Of a DNA stretch of 64,000 bases, positions 1 to 8,443 are shown one piece after another (position 1 is the stretch's first letter; each line of letters starts with the position of its first letter). Under the pieces are notes generated by a model. It ran no database searches. It was not told the DNA's origin and saw only the letters and a program-made list of their open reading frames with translations. Source of the stretch: Nocardia anaemiae NBRC 100462 (GTDB lineage Bacteria > Actinomycetota > Actinomycetes > Mycobacteriales > Mycobacteriaceae); contig NZ_BDAZ01000024.1 in assembly GCF_001612725.1 (NCBI RefSeq), positions 167,879 to 231,878 on the forward strand, in the 5' to 3' direction. The position numbers and the translations under genes are program-made.

Positions 1-27
1 GGCGGTGGTCCGCGGTGAGGTCACCGT

Positions 28-792
28 TCATGCCTGCGCCAATCCTCCGATCCCTGGTCCACTCGAGGACGCTCGACCATGCGGCGACAGCCAGGCATCG
101 AGCGCCGCACGCTCCAGCGCTGTCAACGAACTCTGCAATTTTGTGGCTAATGACCGGTATGTCCGCGTATCCCACCACATCGGAATGGTCCGATAGCGAT
201 CGTCAGGATAGGGCACGGCCGGTATCCGATCGGCGACATACCCACCGCTCGACCGGTACAGACCGATATTTCGCGTGGCAGTGGTGACGAAACCGTACCT
301 GGCGTCGAGCAGTCGGGCGGCGTGCACGACACAGCGGGAGACCGCGGCGGCGAGCGCGGCACGATGCTCGGCCGCTCGGGCGACCCAAACCGCCTTCACC
401 TCGACCACACCTTCCGGTATCCGATCAGCAACCATCGCGCGCAACTCGGCGGCACCGGGCCGACCGGCCCAGGCGCGCAGTGCGTGCACTTCCTCGGCCA
501 CACCGTAGGGTCCCTGTGCCCGCAATCCCGCGACGACCGCGCCGGACGGATCTACAGCGGCGAAGAACAACGACGTCGAAAGGCCGTCGACAACACTGTC
601 GTATTCCAAAGCGTGATCAACGCCGTAGTGCCGGTAAACCTGCAGCGCACCGCGCAGATAACGGCGCCACAGATCGGGATGAGCCTGCGGAGTAGCGACA
701 TGAAAGACATATCCGGAATGCATGTCGCGAAACCGCAACACCTCGGCATCGCGTGTGCCCCCGGGGCCGACTGCGATTGTTTCGACAGTCAT
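28..792 (-). CDS. GNAT-fold-like protein of unknown substrate
   Basis: A 254-residue soluble protein with no signal peptide or membrane segment. The region around residues 20-60, with a buried aromatic/Arg pattern and a conserved-looking HALEYDSVVDG segment, and the later ARYGFVTTATRNIGLYRSSGGY segment read like the acetyl-CoA N-acyltransferase (GNAT) fold as seen in N-acyl amino acid synthases, but no textbook acetyl-CoA loop is obvious. It starts with ATG and stands alone; a 14-bp perfect palindrome lies 127 bp upstream and may be its operator. Function is not known; the fold assignment is inference. Confidence 0.6.
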   Translation of the reverse strand: MTVETIAVGPGGTRDAEVLRFRDMHSGYVFHVATPQAHPDLWRRYLRGALQVYRHYGVDHALEYDSVVDGLSTSLFFAAVDPSGAVVAGLRAQGPYGVAEEVHALRAWAGRPGAAELRAMVADRIPEGVVEVKAVWVARAAEHRAALAAAVSRCVVHAARLLDARYGFVTTATRNIGLYRSSGGYVADRIPAVPYPDDRYRTIPMWWDTRTYRSLATKLQSSLTALERAALDAWLSPHGRASSSGPGIGGLAQA

Positions 793-918
793 TGGTGTTC
801 CTACTCCGTTTGCTACCGCGCATCCGCACGGTCATCGAGCCGGTCTGACCGACTCGCCAGACGACTCGCCGATCAGGTGAGTTTGCCTAGGGCAGTATCC
901 GTCATAGGACAATATTTG

Positions 919-932
919 ACCAGATATCTGGT
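919..932. promoter_or_regulatory. 14-bp perfect palindrome, possible operator
   Basis: ACCAGATATCTGGT is a perfect inverted repeat in an unusually AT-rich stretch (about 905-945) that stands out from the GC-rich surroundings. It lies upstream of the gene that starts at 792 on the minus strand and downstream of nothing else on that strand, so a repressor or activator site for that gene is the simplest reading. Confidence 0.4.
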
Positions 933-1049
933 TAATCTTCCGAAAACTGATTGCCTGTCCCGAAATTACCGCAGGTCAGACCACTCGAACATGCCATCGA
1001 ATAGATCATGGAGACCAGTCGGTACTGAGACAGCAAACAGAAGGCAAAC

Positions 1050-1484
1050 TTAAACCAGGATGGAGATGAACAGCTCGACCGACTCCGGCCCGCGCCAGAT
1101 CTCGATCTCCTCCCGGTACGCACGGGTGATCTCGGCGGACGCCGTCGCATCGTCGACCTGGGCCCACACATCCTCGACCGGATCGTGGTAATCCCCGTTC
1201 GGCTCGAACCGAGCGTAGACACCCTTGGGCACCTTGACCAGTACGTCTCCGACCGGAACCGCGCCCGCGGCGGAGTACTCGAAACACACGACGGCGTTGT
1301 AGTTTCCGGCCGGATCCGGCACGTACACCGTGTACATCGGCTGGTCCGCGCCCGTGCGGTCGCGCAGCCGATCCTTGAGGAATTCGATCAGGTCGCTATT
1401 GCTGACCTTGAAGCTCGGACGTACCCGCGGCACCACCAGACCGCCGTAGATGGCCTCACGGCGCACCACGATCGCGTATGTCAT
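1050..1484 (-). CDS. GyrI-like effector-binding domain protein (second of pair)
   Basis: A 144-residue protein built almost entirely of a GyrI/AraC-effector-binding-like domain. The signature near residues 85-100 (VPKGVYARFEPNGDYHDPV) followed by a Trp and then a Tyr/Glu-rich strand ending in LFISILV is typical of this fold, which binds small molecules in a pocket. There is no DNA-binding domain. The start was placed at MTYAIVV because it overlaps the stop of the upstream paralogue by four bases (ATGA), indicating translational coupling. The ligand is unknown. Confidence 0.75.
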   Translation of the reverse strand: MTYAIVVRREAIYGGLVVPRVRPSFKVSNSDLIEFLKDRLRDRTGADQPMYTVYVPDPAGNYNAVVCFEYSAAGAVPVGDVLVKVPKGVYARFEPNGDYHDPVEDVWAQVDDATASAEITRAYREEIEIWRGPESVELFISILV

Positions 1485-1924
1485 CGCGCCTCGACCGCCA
1501 GGTAGAGATCGATCTTGTAGGCGTGCGGATAACACTCGAAATCGCCGGTATAGGTGCGTTTGATCTGGTTGTGCTCCTCGGCGTAGGCGATCTGCGTCCA
1601 CAGGTCGGTCATCACCTGCGGAAAGTTACCGACCGAGGAGAATCTGGCATAGGTGCCGCGCGGCAGCCGCGCGACCAGGTGACCGCGGGTGACCTCGTCG
1701 AAGGACACACACTCATAGCCGACGATCTGGGTGTTGTAGGTGCCGAGTTCACCGGAGTAGTCGGTGTAGGCGCTGGCCAGCTGACCGCCGAGTTCCTGAT
1801 GCAGTACCGCCGCCCACGCGGCCTCGAGGTCGTGGTCCCGCAGTTCCCCGAGCGCACGTTTCGGGCTGCGCACCGGGAGCCCGGCAACCCACGTTTCGTC
1901 TCGCTCGACGATTTCAAACTGCAT
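1481..1924 (-). CDS. GyrI-like effector-binding domain protein (first of pair)
   Basis: A 147-residue protein beginning MQFEIVERDE. The motif LPRGTYARFSSVGNFPQV, a Trp eleven residues on, and a C-terminal DFECYP...IDLYLAVE strand match the effector-binding domain found in AraC/MerR-type multidrug regulators and integron cassettes. No helix-turn-helix is attached. The chosen start gives a family-length protein; a longer reading from 1987 has a low-complexity N terminus. It is co-transcribed with, and overlaps by four bases, the paralogue ending at 1050. The two copies probably form a heterodimer or bind related ligands (inference). Confidence 0.75.
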   Translation of the reverse strand: MQFEIVERDETWVAGLPVRSPKRALGELRDHDLEAAWAAVLHQELGGQLASAYTDYSGELGTYNTQIVGYECVSFDEVTRGHLVARLPRGTYARFSSVGNFPQVMTDLWTQIAYAEEHNQIKRTYTGDFECYPHAYKIDLYLAVEAR

Positions 1925-2150
1925 GGAATGACTCTTTCGAGGTGAACCCGGGGGCGTTGCCCGCATCCGGTCGGCCAGAAAGGCCATGCTATCAACTCGA
2001 CCACGTGGTCCGGCTCACATGTCCGGGTCGTTATGCACACCGCACCACCGCGTTGAACTGGTCGTGCGACCTGTACGCAAACCGATGGCTATCGATGCAT
2101 AGTGGACCAGTTGACCGGCCTGCTCGCGCCGCAATGACCTACGGCACCAT

Positions 2151-2879
2151 GTGATTGTGTGCGAGACCATCGCCGAACTCGACGCCGCGGTCGCGGATTG
2201 CTTCGCCTGTCCGCGGCTGGTTGCTTGGCGGGAACGAGCGGCCAGGGAGAAGCGCGCCGCATACCGTGACGAAACCTATTGGGGCAGGCCGGTTCCCGGC
2301 TATGGTCCGGATGACGCACGGCTGCTGGTCGTCGGGCTCGCCCCGGCCGCCCACGGCGGCAATCGGACCGGGCGAATGTTCACCGGCGACCGCAGCGGGG
2401 ACTTCCTCTATGCCGCCATGTACAACGTCGGACTGACCAATCAACCGACCGCGGTGCGCCGCGACGACGGACTGCGGCTGATCGGCGCCCGGGTCACCGC
2501 GCCGGTGCATTGCGCGCCGCCGGACAATAAGCCGACGCCCGATGAGCGCGATCGCTGCAGTCACTGGCTGAAAACCGAATTGGGCCTGCTCACACCGACA
2601 TTGCGGGCCGTGGTCGTGCTCGGTGCGTTCGGCTGGCAGGCGCTGCTTCCGGTGCTTGCCGGATCGGGTTGGACGGTACCGCGTCCACGGCCCAAGTTCG
2701 GGCACGGCGCACACGTTGTGCTGCCGCCGAACGTCGACGATCGAGCGCCGCTGCACCTGTTCGGCTGCTACCACGTCAGTCAGCAGAACACCTTCACCGG
2801 ACGGCTGACCCCGGAAATGCTGGAGACGGTGCTGGCCGCCGCGGCCACCGCGGCTGGTCTCCCTGCCCGCCGGAGCTGA
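2151..2879 (+). CDS. udgB: Uracil-DNA glycosylase, family 5 (UdgB type)
   Basis: Excises uracil and other deaminated bases from DNA in base-excision repair. The protein (242 aa) shows the family-5 motif 1 GLAPAAHGGNRTGRMFTGD at about residues 62-80, where family 5 lacks the catalytic Asp of other classes, and the motif HVSQQNTFTG near residue 211. Cysteines at about residues 18-21 (CFACP), near 122 and near 137 are placed as in the 4Fe-4S cluster ligands of this family. Start is GTG at 2151. It is a single gene; a long reading frame on the opposite strand is a GC-rich shadow. Confidence 0.9.
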   Translation: MIVCETIAELDAAVADCFACPRLVAWRERAAREKRAAYRDETYWGRPVPGYGPDDARLLVVGLAPAAHGGNRTGRMFTGDRSGDFLYAAMYNVGLTNQPTAVRRDDGLRLIGARVTAPVHCAPPDNKPTPDERDRCSHWLKTELGLLTPTLRAVVVLGAFGWQALLPVLAGSGWTVPRPRPKFGHGAHVVLPPNVDDRAPLHLFGCYHVSQQNTFTGRLTPEMLETVLAAAATAAGLPARRS

Positions 2880-2883
2880 GCAG

Positions 2884-3525
2884 TCAGGACGGCGCGGTGA
2901 TCCTGGTGATGACGGTAATGCCCTCGTGGGGCGCGACGGTGACGAACTGTCGGTAGGTGCGCACCGTCGCATCCGATCGGAATTCGGTGATAACGACGTC
3001 GAAGCGACCGTCGAGCATCGGCGTGATCATGACGCAGTGCTGGGTGCCGGGCGGAATCGACTTGATGCCCGCATCGATCAACGCGACCGAGGACACCGCC
3101 GCATCCGCTGTGGTCAATGCGCGTGCGTCCCTGCCCGAGCGGGTCACGTAATAGGCGTATTGGAAGGCCAGGATCACATCGGGACCGGACGCGGTCGACC
3201 CGGTTCCGTTGCCGCGCACCAACTGTTCGGTGCGTATCGGCTCGCAGTTCGGTCCGCCGCCGAGCACCGGATCGGTGATCGTGGCCGTCGACTGCCGGGT
3301 ATTGCTCGCCTCGGCCGTGTACACGAGCACCAATGCCACCGCCGCCAGCGTCCCGAAGATTGCGGCACTGCCGACCAGCCAGGGCCGACGCGGTGGACGC
3401 CGCTTCCGGCGATGTGGGCGCGTCGGGGGGAGGACACGTGGTGCGGGCCCGGACGGGAGCATGCCCGGCCACAGCGGATCGGCCGAGCCACTCCCGCGCA
3501 CCATGATCTCGCCACACCCCTTCAC
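2884..3525 (-). CDS. Single-pass membrane protein with extracytoplasmic domain, unknown function
   Basis: A 213-residue protein with a Pro/Arg-rich cytoplasmic N terminus (to about residue 50), one membrane segment (about 52-70, GSAAIFGTLAAVALVLVYTA) and an exported C-terminal domain of about 140 residues with two cysteines (NCEPIR and HCVMIT) that could form a disulfide. The architecture is common among small Nocardia/Rhodococcus envelope proteins. Its 3' end is four bases from the uracil-DNA glycosylase stop (convergent). An internal ATG at MVRGSG (codon 8) is an alternative start. No function can be assigned. Confidence 0.7.
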   Translation of the reverse strand: MKGCGEIMVRGSGSADPLWPGMLPSGPAPRVLPPTRPHRRKRRPPRRPWLVGSAAIFGTLAAVALVLVYTAEASNTRQSTATITDPVLGGGPNCEPIRTEQLVRGNGTGSTASGPDVILAFQYAYYVTRSGRDARALTTADAAVSSVALIDAGIKSIPPGTQHCVMITPMLDGRFDVVITEFRSDATVRTYRQFVTVAPHEGITVITRITAPS

Positions 3526-3956
3526 CGAGCCGCTGGGGCGACCCTTTCAATGCCGTTGTGCAATAACAAGATTGCATAGATGCGTCGGCAAGGCGACCGA
3601 ATGGGCCGGACAGAACCGGTCAATGGACCAGCACACTGCGCCCGAACCGCCCGCGGATGAGCGCGGTTCCTGCGAGTTTGGAGGTTTCCCACAACCGCCG
3701 GGCCGAAGGTTCGTAATGACGGGCATACCGTGATCAATCCGCGCCGGTATGCTCTTCCGGAAACGATGTCCAGCGGAAATACCAGCTCAGCAATGCATTT
3801 CGGTGCATTCGGCGGCATAGTAGAACGCCTGCGACGATGCCGCACGACAACGATGTCCGGCCGCCGTAGTCCGTCGAACGCCTGTCCAATTCGGATAAGG
3901 CTCTCGCCAGGACACCGAAAACTGCGTTATCGGAAGACAAACCAGGAGTGACTCTC
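3526..3956. other. Intergenic region with kasA promoter
   Basis: 431 bases between divergent genes. It should carry promoters for both the membrane protein (minus) and kasA (plus). I see no convincing gene: candidate frames have poor codon use and no ribosome-binding site. An AGGAG at 3943-3947 lies 9 bases before the GTG at 3957 and decides the kasA start. Confidence 0.5.
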
Positions 3957-5207
3957 GTGCGAAACCCCTTTGCCGCCGACGGGCGATTCCCGAATATCGT
4001 CGTGACGAGTCTCGCGGCGACCACATCGATCGCGGGTGATGTCGACGCGACGTGGAAGGGACTGCTCAACGGCGAGAGCGGAATCGACGTGCTGGAGGAT
4101 CCCTTCGTCGAGGAGTACGACCTCCCGGTCCGCATCGGCGGTCACCTGAAGGTTCGCCCCGAGACCCTGCTGACCCGGGTCGAACAGCGTCGGATGGCCT
4201 ATGTCGAACAGCTCGCGACGGTCCTCGGACGCGAGGTGTGGCGCAATGCGGGCAGTCCGGAGGTGGATCCCGAGCGGCTCGGTGTGGCGATCGGCACCGG
4301 GCTCGGCGGCGCCGATGCGATCACCGATGCGAACAACAAGCTGAAAAACGGTGGCTACCGCAAGATTTCGCCGCTGGCCGTGCAGATGATCATGCCGAAT
4401 GGCCCGTCGGCGGTCGTCGGTCTGGAATTGAAGGCGAAGGCGGGCGTGATCACGCCGGTCTCGGCGTGCTCGTCCGGGTCCGAGGCGATTGTCAACGCGT
4501 GGCGGATGATTGCGATGGGCGACGCCGATATGGTCGTCACCGGCGGCGTCGAGGGATATATCGATGCCCTCCCGATCGCGTCCTTCACCATGATGCGCGC
4601 GATGAGCACCCGCAACGACGATCCGAAGGGCGCCTCGCGTCCATTCGACAAGGATCGCGACGGTTTCGTCTTCGGCGAGGCCGGTGCGCTGATGGTCCTG
4701 GAGACCGAGGAGCATGCCAAGGCTCGTGGCGCGACCATCCACGCGCGCCTGCTCGGTGCCGGAATCACCTCCGACGGTTACCATTTGGTCGCTCCCGCCC
4801 CCGATGGCGACGGCGCGGCCCGCGCGATGACCCGGGCTATGCAGATCGCAGGCCTGACCTCCAAGGACATCACCCACGTCAACGCGCACGCGACCGCGAC
4901 CCCGATCGGCGACACCGCCGAGGCGAACGCGATCAACAAGGCCGTCGGTAACCACGCCTCGGTGTACGCGCCGAAATCCGCACTCGGGCATTCGATCGGC
5001 GCGGTGGGCGCACTGGAATCGATTCTGACCGTGCTCAGCATCCGCGACGGCATCGTGCCGCCCACCCTCAACCTGGACAACCAGGATCCGGAGATCGATC
5101 TGGATGTGGTGCACGGCGAGGCGCGCAACCAGGAGATCGAGTACGCGATCAACAACTCGTTCGGATTCGGCGGGCACAATGTCGCGCTGGCCTTCGGCCG
5201 GTACTAG
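3957..5207 (+). CDS. kasA: 3-oxoacyl-ACP synthase, KasA type (mycolate/FAS-II elongation)
   Basis: Condenses malonyl-AcpM with long acyl-AcpM in the FAS-II cycle that makes meromycolate chains; cytoplasmic. The 416-residue length equals M. tuberculosis KasA when GTG 3957 is used (AGGAG 9 bases upstream; the earlier in-frame GTG at 3948 abuts that site). The catalytic triad is intact at the canonical numbers: Cys171 in SACSSGSEA, His311 in VNAHATATPIGD and His345 in LGHSIGAVGA. The C terminus NNSFGFGGHNVALAFGRY is nearly invariant in the family. Unlike mycobacteria, fabD, acpM, kasB and accD6 are not next to it. Its TAG stop overlaps the convergent neighbour's stop by three bases. Confidence 0.95.
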   Translation: MRNPFAADGRFPNIVVTSLAATTSIAGDVDATWKGLLNGESGIDVLEDPFVEEYDLPVRIGGHLKVRPETLLTRVEQRRMAYVEQLATVLGREVWRNAGSPEVDPERLGVAIGTGLGGADAITDANNKLKNGGYRKISPLAVQMIMPNGPSAVVGLELKAKAGVITPVSACSSGSEAIVNAWRMIAMGDADMVVTGGVEGYIDALPIASFTMMRAMSTRNDDPKGASRPFDKDRDGFVFGEAGALMVLETEEHAKARGATIHARLLGAGITSDGYHLVAPAPDGDGAARAMTRAMQIAGLTSKDITHVNAHATATPIGDTAEANAINKAVGNHASVYAPKSALGHSIGAVGALESILTVLSIRDGIVPPTLNLDNQDPEIDLDVVHGEARNQEIEYAINNSFGFGGHNVALAFGRY

Positions 5208-6055
5208 CGGACGAGGATGGCCCGCGGGTAGAGCAGCTGGAAGCCGAGCTTCTGGACGTTCTGCTGGGACTTCGAACCCGGCAGCGTCGTAACCACCGCG
5301 AGGTCGCAGCCCGCGGCCGCCGCGGCGGCGAGGCGCATCGACAGCATTGCGCCCTGCACGCCACGGCGGCGGAATTCGGGAAGGGTTGCCGCACCGCATA
5401 ATTGGGCTATACCGTCGCTGAGGCGCAGGCTGGCGCCGCCAGCGGGCTTGCCGTCGATCACGGCGAGCGAGCCGACGAAACCGCTCGTCGCGGTGAGGTC
5501 GCGCTCGGCGGTCTCGATGGCCTCGCGCGGGAATTCCTCGTGCGAGGCGACGCCCTGGGTGTCCGGGGTGGCGAAGCCGTCGACGACGACATTCACCCAG
5601 GTCTCGAATTCGTCGTGCCCCACATCGCGGATCTCGATGCCATCGGCCAGCTGAGCCCGCCGCCCCGACTCGAGCCGCAAGCCCAGCACATTCTCGAAGC
5701 CGAACAGCACATAACCGCGACGCGTGAGTCGTTCGACCACGGCCGGATCGGCCAGCGTGGAGACTTCGATCTGGACCGGCGCTTCCCGCTCGGCGAAGGC
5801 TTGTTCGACCGCGTCCAACTCGGCGTCATCGAAGGCAGCGCCGTTCATCCCGACGCCGACCACCTTGTCCAGCGGTGAACCCGGGCCCGCCCACACCGCG
5901 AGACCGCCGCCGATGGGGCGCACCAGCACTCGCTGCCGCGGGTCCCGGCGCGCGGCCGCCCGCGCGCCCTCCTCGATCAGCGTGCGTTCGGCGTGCTCGA
6001 CCCGCGCGGCGAGGTCCTGTCCGGCGAACAAACCCGGAGCGAATTCAGTCGGCAT
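5204..6055 (-). CDS. GNAT family N-acetyltransferase
   Basis: A 283-residue GNAT enzyme. The acetyl-CoA binding motif A is seen as LCGAATLPEFRRRGVQGAMLS (about residues 222-242), followed by a C-terminal strand with GSKSQQNVQKLGFQLLYPRA, where the Asn/Tyr-containing loop of GNATs is expected. The first 110 residues form a separate N-terminal lobe. The substrate cannot be told. The gene is convergent with kasA, sharing the palindromic CTAG at the two stops. Confidence 0.8.
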   Translation of the reverse strand: MPTEFAPGLFAGQDLAARVEHAERTLIEEGARAAARRDPRQRVLVRPIGGGLAVWAGPGSPLDKVVGVGMNGAAFDDAELDAVEQAFAEREAPVQIEVSTLADPAVVERLTRRGYVLFGFENVLGLRLESGRRAQLADGIEIRDVGHDEFETWVNVVVDGFATPDTQGVASHEEFPREAIETAERDLTATSGFVGSLAVIDGKPAGGASLRLSDGIAQLCGAATLPEFRRRGVQGAMLSMRLAAAAAAGCDLAVVTTLPGSKSQQNVQKLGFQLLYPRAILVR

Positions 6056-6212
6056 GAGAAATTCCTACCTTGTCGGTAGCGACGGATTCACTTGGTTTTC
6101 AGCGCCGTGCGGATTCGGCATGTCGGCAGCGCGCTATCCGACCACGGGCGGTGGTGCGAATCCGACCGCGGAAGGTCGTTCGGCAGACGCCCGGCGAACT
6201 ATCGTGGGTGCT

Positions 6213-7109
6213 ATGCCTGTTACCGACGGTACCGCTGTCGCCGAACCACCAGTCATCCCCGGGGTGCGCCGGTCGTTCGTGACAGCTCGCGATGTCCGGT
6301 TCCACGTCACCGAGTCCGGGCCGCAGGACGGTCGCCCGGTGGTGCTGCTGCACGGCTGGCCACAGCATCACTACGCCTATCGGGATCTACTCGCGGAGCC
6401 GCCCGAAGGACTCCGGATCATCGCCCCGGACCTGCCCGGCTATGGCTGGTCGGGACCGGCGCCACACCGGTGGTCGAAGGAGGACGTCGCCTCCGATGTG
6501 TTCGCCCTCCTCGATGCCCTCGGCCTGGAACGGGTGCTACTCGTCGGCCACGACTGGGGCGGTTATATCGGCTATCGCATGGTGCTGCGCGAACCCGAGC
6601 GCTTCGACGGGTACCTCGTGCTGAATATGGCCCATCCGTGGGTACCGCCGACGACGGTCATGCGACAGATCTGGCGCTTTCTCGCCTACCAGCCCTTGGT
6701 CGCCACGGTGGGGGTATCGCTGCAGCAGCGCACCCCATTCCTCGAATGGCTCATCAGCGGGGCGATCACCGACCACAGCAGGGTCGGTCCCGAGGTGATC
6801 CGCATATTCGCCGACCGCTTCCGCGATCCGGTCTGCGCCCGCGCCGCCACCGACACCTACCGCACCTTCTGGCTGCGCGAAATCCCGGAGGCCGCACGTC
6901 ATCCGGAACGCCGCCGCGCCACCATCCCGATCCGCGCCCTGTTCGGCGTAGACGACCCCGCCGTCCACCGCTCCCTGGCCGCGGCCGAAACCGCCCGCGC
7001 GGACGACTACACCTTCGAACCGGTAACCGGCTGTGGGCATTTCGTCGCCGACGAACGCCCCGAACTCGTCCGCGCCCGCCTGATCGAACTGGCGGCGGAG
7101 ACGCAGTAG
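6213..7109 (+). CDS. Alpha/beta hydrolase, epoxide hydrolase-like
   Basis: A 298-residue enzyme. HGWPQHHYAY carries the oxyanion-hole HG-W motif, VGHDWGGYIGYR the nucleophile elbow with Asp in place of Ser, and GCGHFVADERPELV the general-base His; FGVDDPAVH supplies the likely acid. Asp nucleophile plus HGWP is the signature of epoxide hydrolases and haloalkane dehalogenases. The start ATG at 6213 (MPVTDGTAVAE) was chosen because translation further upstream becomes low-complexity. It is a single gene; the substrate is unknown. Confidence 0.85.
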   Translation: MPVTDGTAVAEPPVIPGVRRSFVTARDVRFHVTESGPQDGRPVVLLHGWPQHHYAYRDLLAEPPEGLRIIAPDLPGYGWSGPAPHRWSKEDVASDVFALLDALGLERVLLVGHDWGGYIGYRMVLREPERFDGYLVLNMAHPWVPPTTVMRQIWRFLAYQPLVATVGVSLQQRTPFLEWLISGAITDHSRVGPEVIRIFADRFRDPVCARAATDTYRTFWLREIPEAARHPERRRATIPIRALFGVDDPAVHRSLAAAETARADDYTFEPVTGCGHFVADERPELVRARLIELAAETQ

Positions 7110-7138
7110 CCCTTGTCACTCGATCAACGCCGCGCCGG

Positions 7139-7456
7139 TCATCTGTGCCGTGATGTGCCCGGCTCTACCCTCGGTAGCGTCGAAGTCACCGCGATCACGG
7201 CCAGACCGGCATCGCGGATGATGCGGTCGAGGTCGTCGATGATGTCGCTTATCGCATCCCGCGTCCGATCCGCCCGCGCGGATGCGGCCGGCTCCCTGTC
7301 GAATTCGATACCGATCTTGTTGAGCTGCAGTCCGGTATCGAGCAGATTTCGCACCAAGTTGTCCGCGATCTCGGCGAAAGCAACTGTACTGGTGTCCCAT
7401 TCACTGCTATCGATCTGCCGACGCGTGGCGCTGTGATCGAACCGATTGTCCCACAT
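7139..7456 (-). CDS. Small protein resembling an isolated HisKA_3 dimerisation domain
   Basis: A 105-residue protein with a good ribosome-binding site (AGAGGAA about 7 bases before ATG 7456). Residues about 24-55 (FAEIADNLVRNLLDTGLQLNKIG) match the pattern seen in NarL/DevS-type kinases around the H-box, where RIARDLHDxVIQRLFAxGLxLQ is usual, and residues 68-97 (RTRDAISDIIDDLDRIIRDAG...AVTSTL) match the second helix. The phospho-accepting His-Asp pair is absent and there is no ATPase domain. It is either a remnant of a sensor kinase or a stand-alone dimerisation protein that could pair with real kinases (inference). Confidence 0.55.
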   Translation of the reverse strand: MWDNRFDHSATRRQIDSSEWDTSTVAFAEIADNLVRNLLDTGLQLNKIGIEFDREPAASARADRTRDAISDIIDDLDRIIRDAGLAVIAVTSTLPRVEPGTSRHR

Positions 7457-7701
7457 AATAATTCCTCTTCCCGGACTGGTCCGCCGACCGCCCGGCCACC
7501 GATGGCCCCGAATTCGTTCAGCGCCGGAAGTACCCCACATCAGCTGCCGCAAACTTCGGCGGCCGCGGCGGCAGTCTCCGCTCCCGAACATAAGTTGCGC
7601 GAAGTGTGCTGAGCCTATTGCCATGAGCGCCGCGGGGGGGGCAGTGTGAATATGTCGGTGGCGCCACCGGGGCGCTGCCCTGAACACCGAGGGAGTCGCT
7701 C

Positions 7702-8325
7702 GTGTACGCACGTTCTACGACTATTCAGGCGCAACCCTCCGCGATCGATGCCGGGATTGCGCACGTACGCAACGAGGTAATGCCAGCTGTAGAAGACATA
7801 CCCGGCTGTGTCGGACTATCGTTGCTGGTCGATCGCCAGTCCGGCAGGTGCATCGTCACTACCTCATGGGAAACCGAGGAGGCGATGAACGACAGCGCCG
7901 ACCGGGTTCGCCCCATTCGAGATCGTGCGGCGGCGGCGTTCGGCGACGGCGGCACCCAGATCGAGCAATGGGAAATCGCCGTCCTGCATCGTGATCACAG
8001 CGCACAGCAGGGCGCCTGCGCCCGCGTTGTCTGGATGAAGACCAACCCGGATCGGCAAGACGCGGCGATCGAGGCCTACAAATCCCAGGGCCTACCCGGC
8101 ATGGAATCCCTGGAGGGATTCTGCAGCGCGAGCCTCTTGGTCGAGCGCGCATCCGGCCGCGGTGTCTCCTGCGTCACCTTCGACACCGCCGACGCCATGG
8201 AACGCAACCGCGAGGACGCGACCGCACTGCGCGAGCGAATCACCCGGCAAGCCGGTATGCAGGTCACCGACATGTGCGAGTGCGAGCTGGCCATCGCGCA
8301 CCTCCGCGTCCCCGAATTGGTGTAA
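7702..8325 (+). CDS. Two-domain antibiotic-biosynthesis-monooxygenase-like (dimeric alpha/beta barrel) protein
   Basis: A 207-residue protein made of two related ferredoxin-like halves: residues 1-95 (VEDIPGCVGLSLLVDRQSGRC, then TTSWETEEAM) and 108-205 (MESLEGFCSASLLVERASGRG, then VTFDTADAM). The repeated 'G.C..SLLV.R.SGR....TFxTxxAM' pattern shows an internal duplication. Such barrels are found in heme-degrading and antibiotic-biosynthesis monooxygenases but also in many proteins without known activity. The GTG start at 7702 is preceded by a GAGGGAG site. A strong hairpin follows the stop. Confidence 0.75.
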   Translation: MYARSTTIQAQPSAIDAGIAHVRNEVMPAVEDIPGCVGLSLLVDRQSGRCIVTTSWETEEAMNDSADRVRPIRDRAAAAFGDGGTQIEQWEIAVLHRDHSAQQGACARVVWMKTNPDRQDAAIEAYKSQGLPGMESLEGFCSASLLVERASGRGVSCVTFDTADAMERNREDATALRERITRQAGMQVTDMCECELAIAHLRVPELV

Positions 8326-8338
8326 ATCGCACGAATGC

Positions 8339-8368
8339 GGCTCCCGACCGGTTGATCGGTCGGGAGCC
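8339..8368 (+). terminator. Hairpin terminator after twin-barrel gene
   Basis: A perfect 12-bp stem (GGCTCCCGACCG / CGGTCGGGAGCC) with a 6-base loop, 14 bases after the stop at 8325. There is no U tract, as is usual in high-GC actinobacteria. Confidence 0.7.
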
Positions 8369-8443
8369 GTGAGCTGAATACCCACGAATCAAGCTCTAGG
8401 GCGCACAGAGGGAATTCAACATTATCCGATGATTGGACTCCCA

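Noticed and set aside
1050..1924. Toxin-antitoxin pair
   Set aside because: Both overlapping proteins belong to the same effector-binding fold and neither resembles a known toxin or a DNA-binding antitoxin.
3927..5399. A 490-codon minus-strand frame opposite kasA
   Set aside because: kasA on the plus strand has intact family motifs at exact positions; the antisense frame is Arg/Asp/Gly-rich and shows no domain. Typical of high-GC DNA.
5724..6212. N-terminal extension of the epoxide-hydrolase-like protein
   Set aside because: The added 163 residues are antisense to the GNAT gene and low-complexity; ATG 6213 starts where the alpha/beta hydrolase sequence begins.
7634..7645. G-run as a quadruplex or slippage element
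   Set aside because: A single G run in a noncoding gap without further runs at suitable spacing; no gene depends on it.
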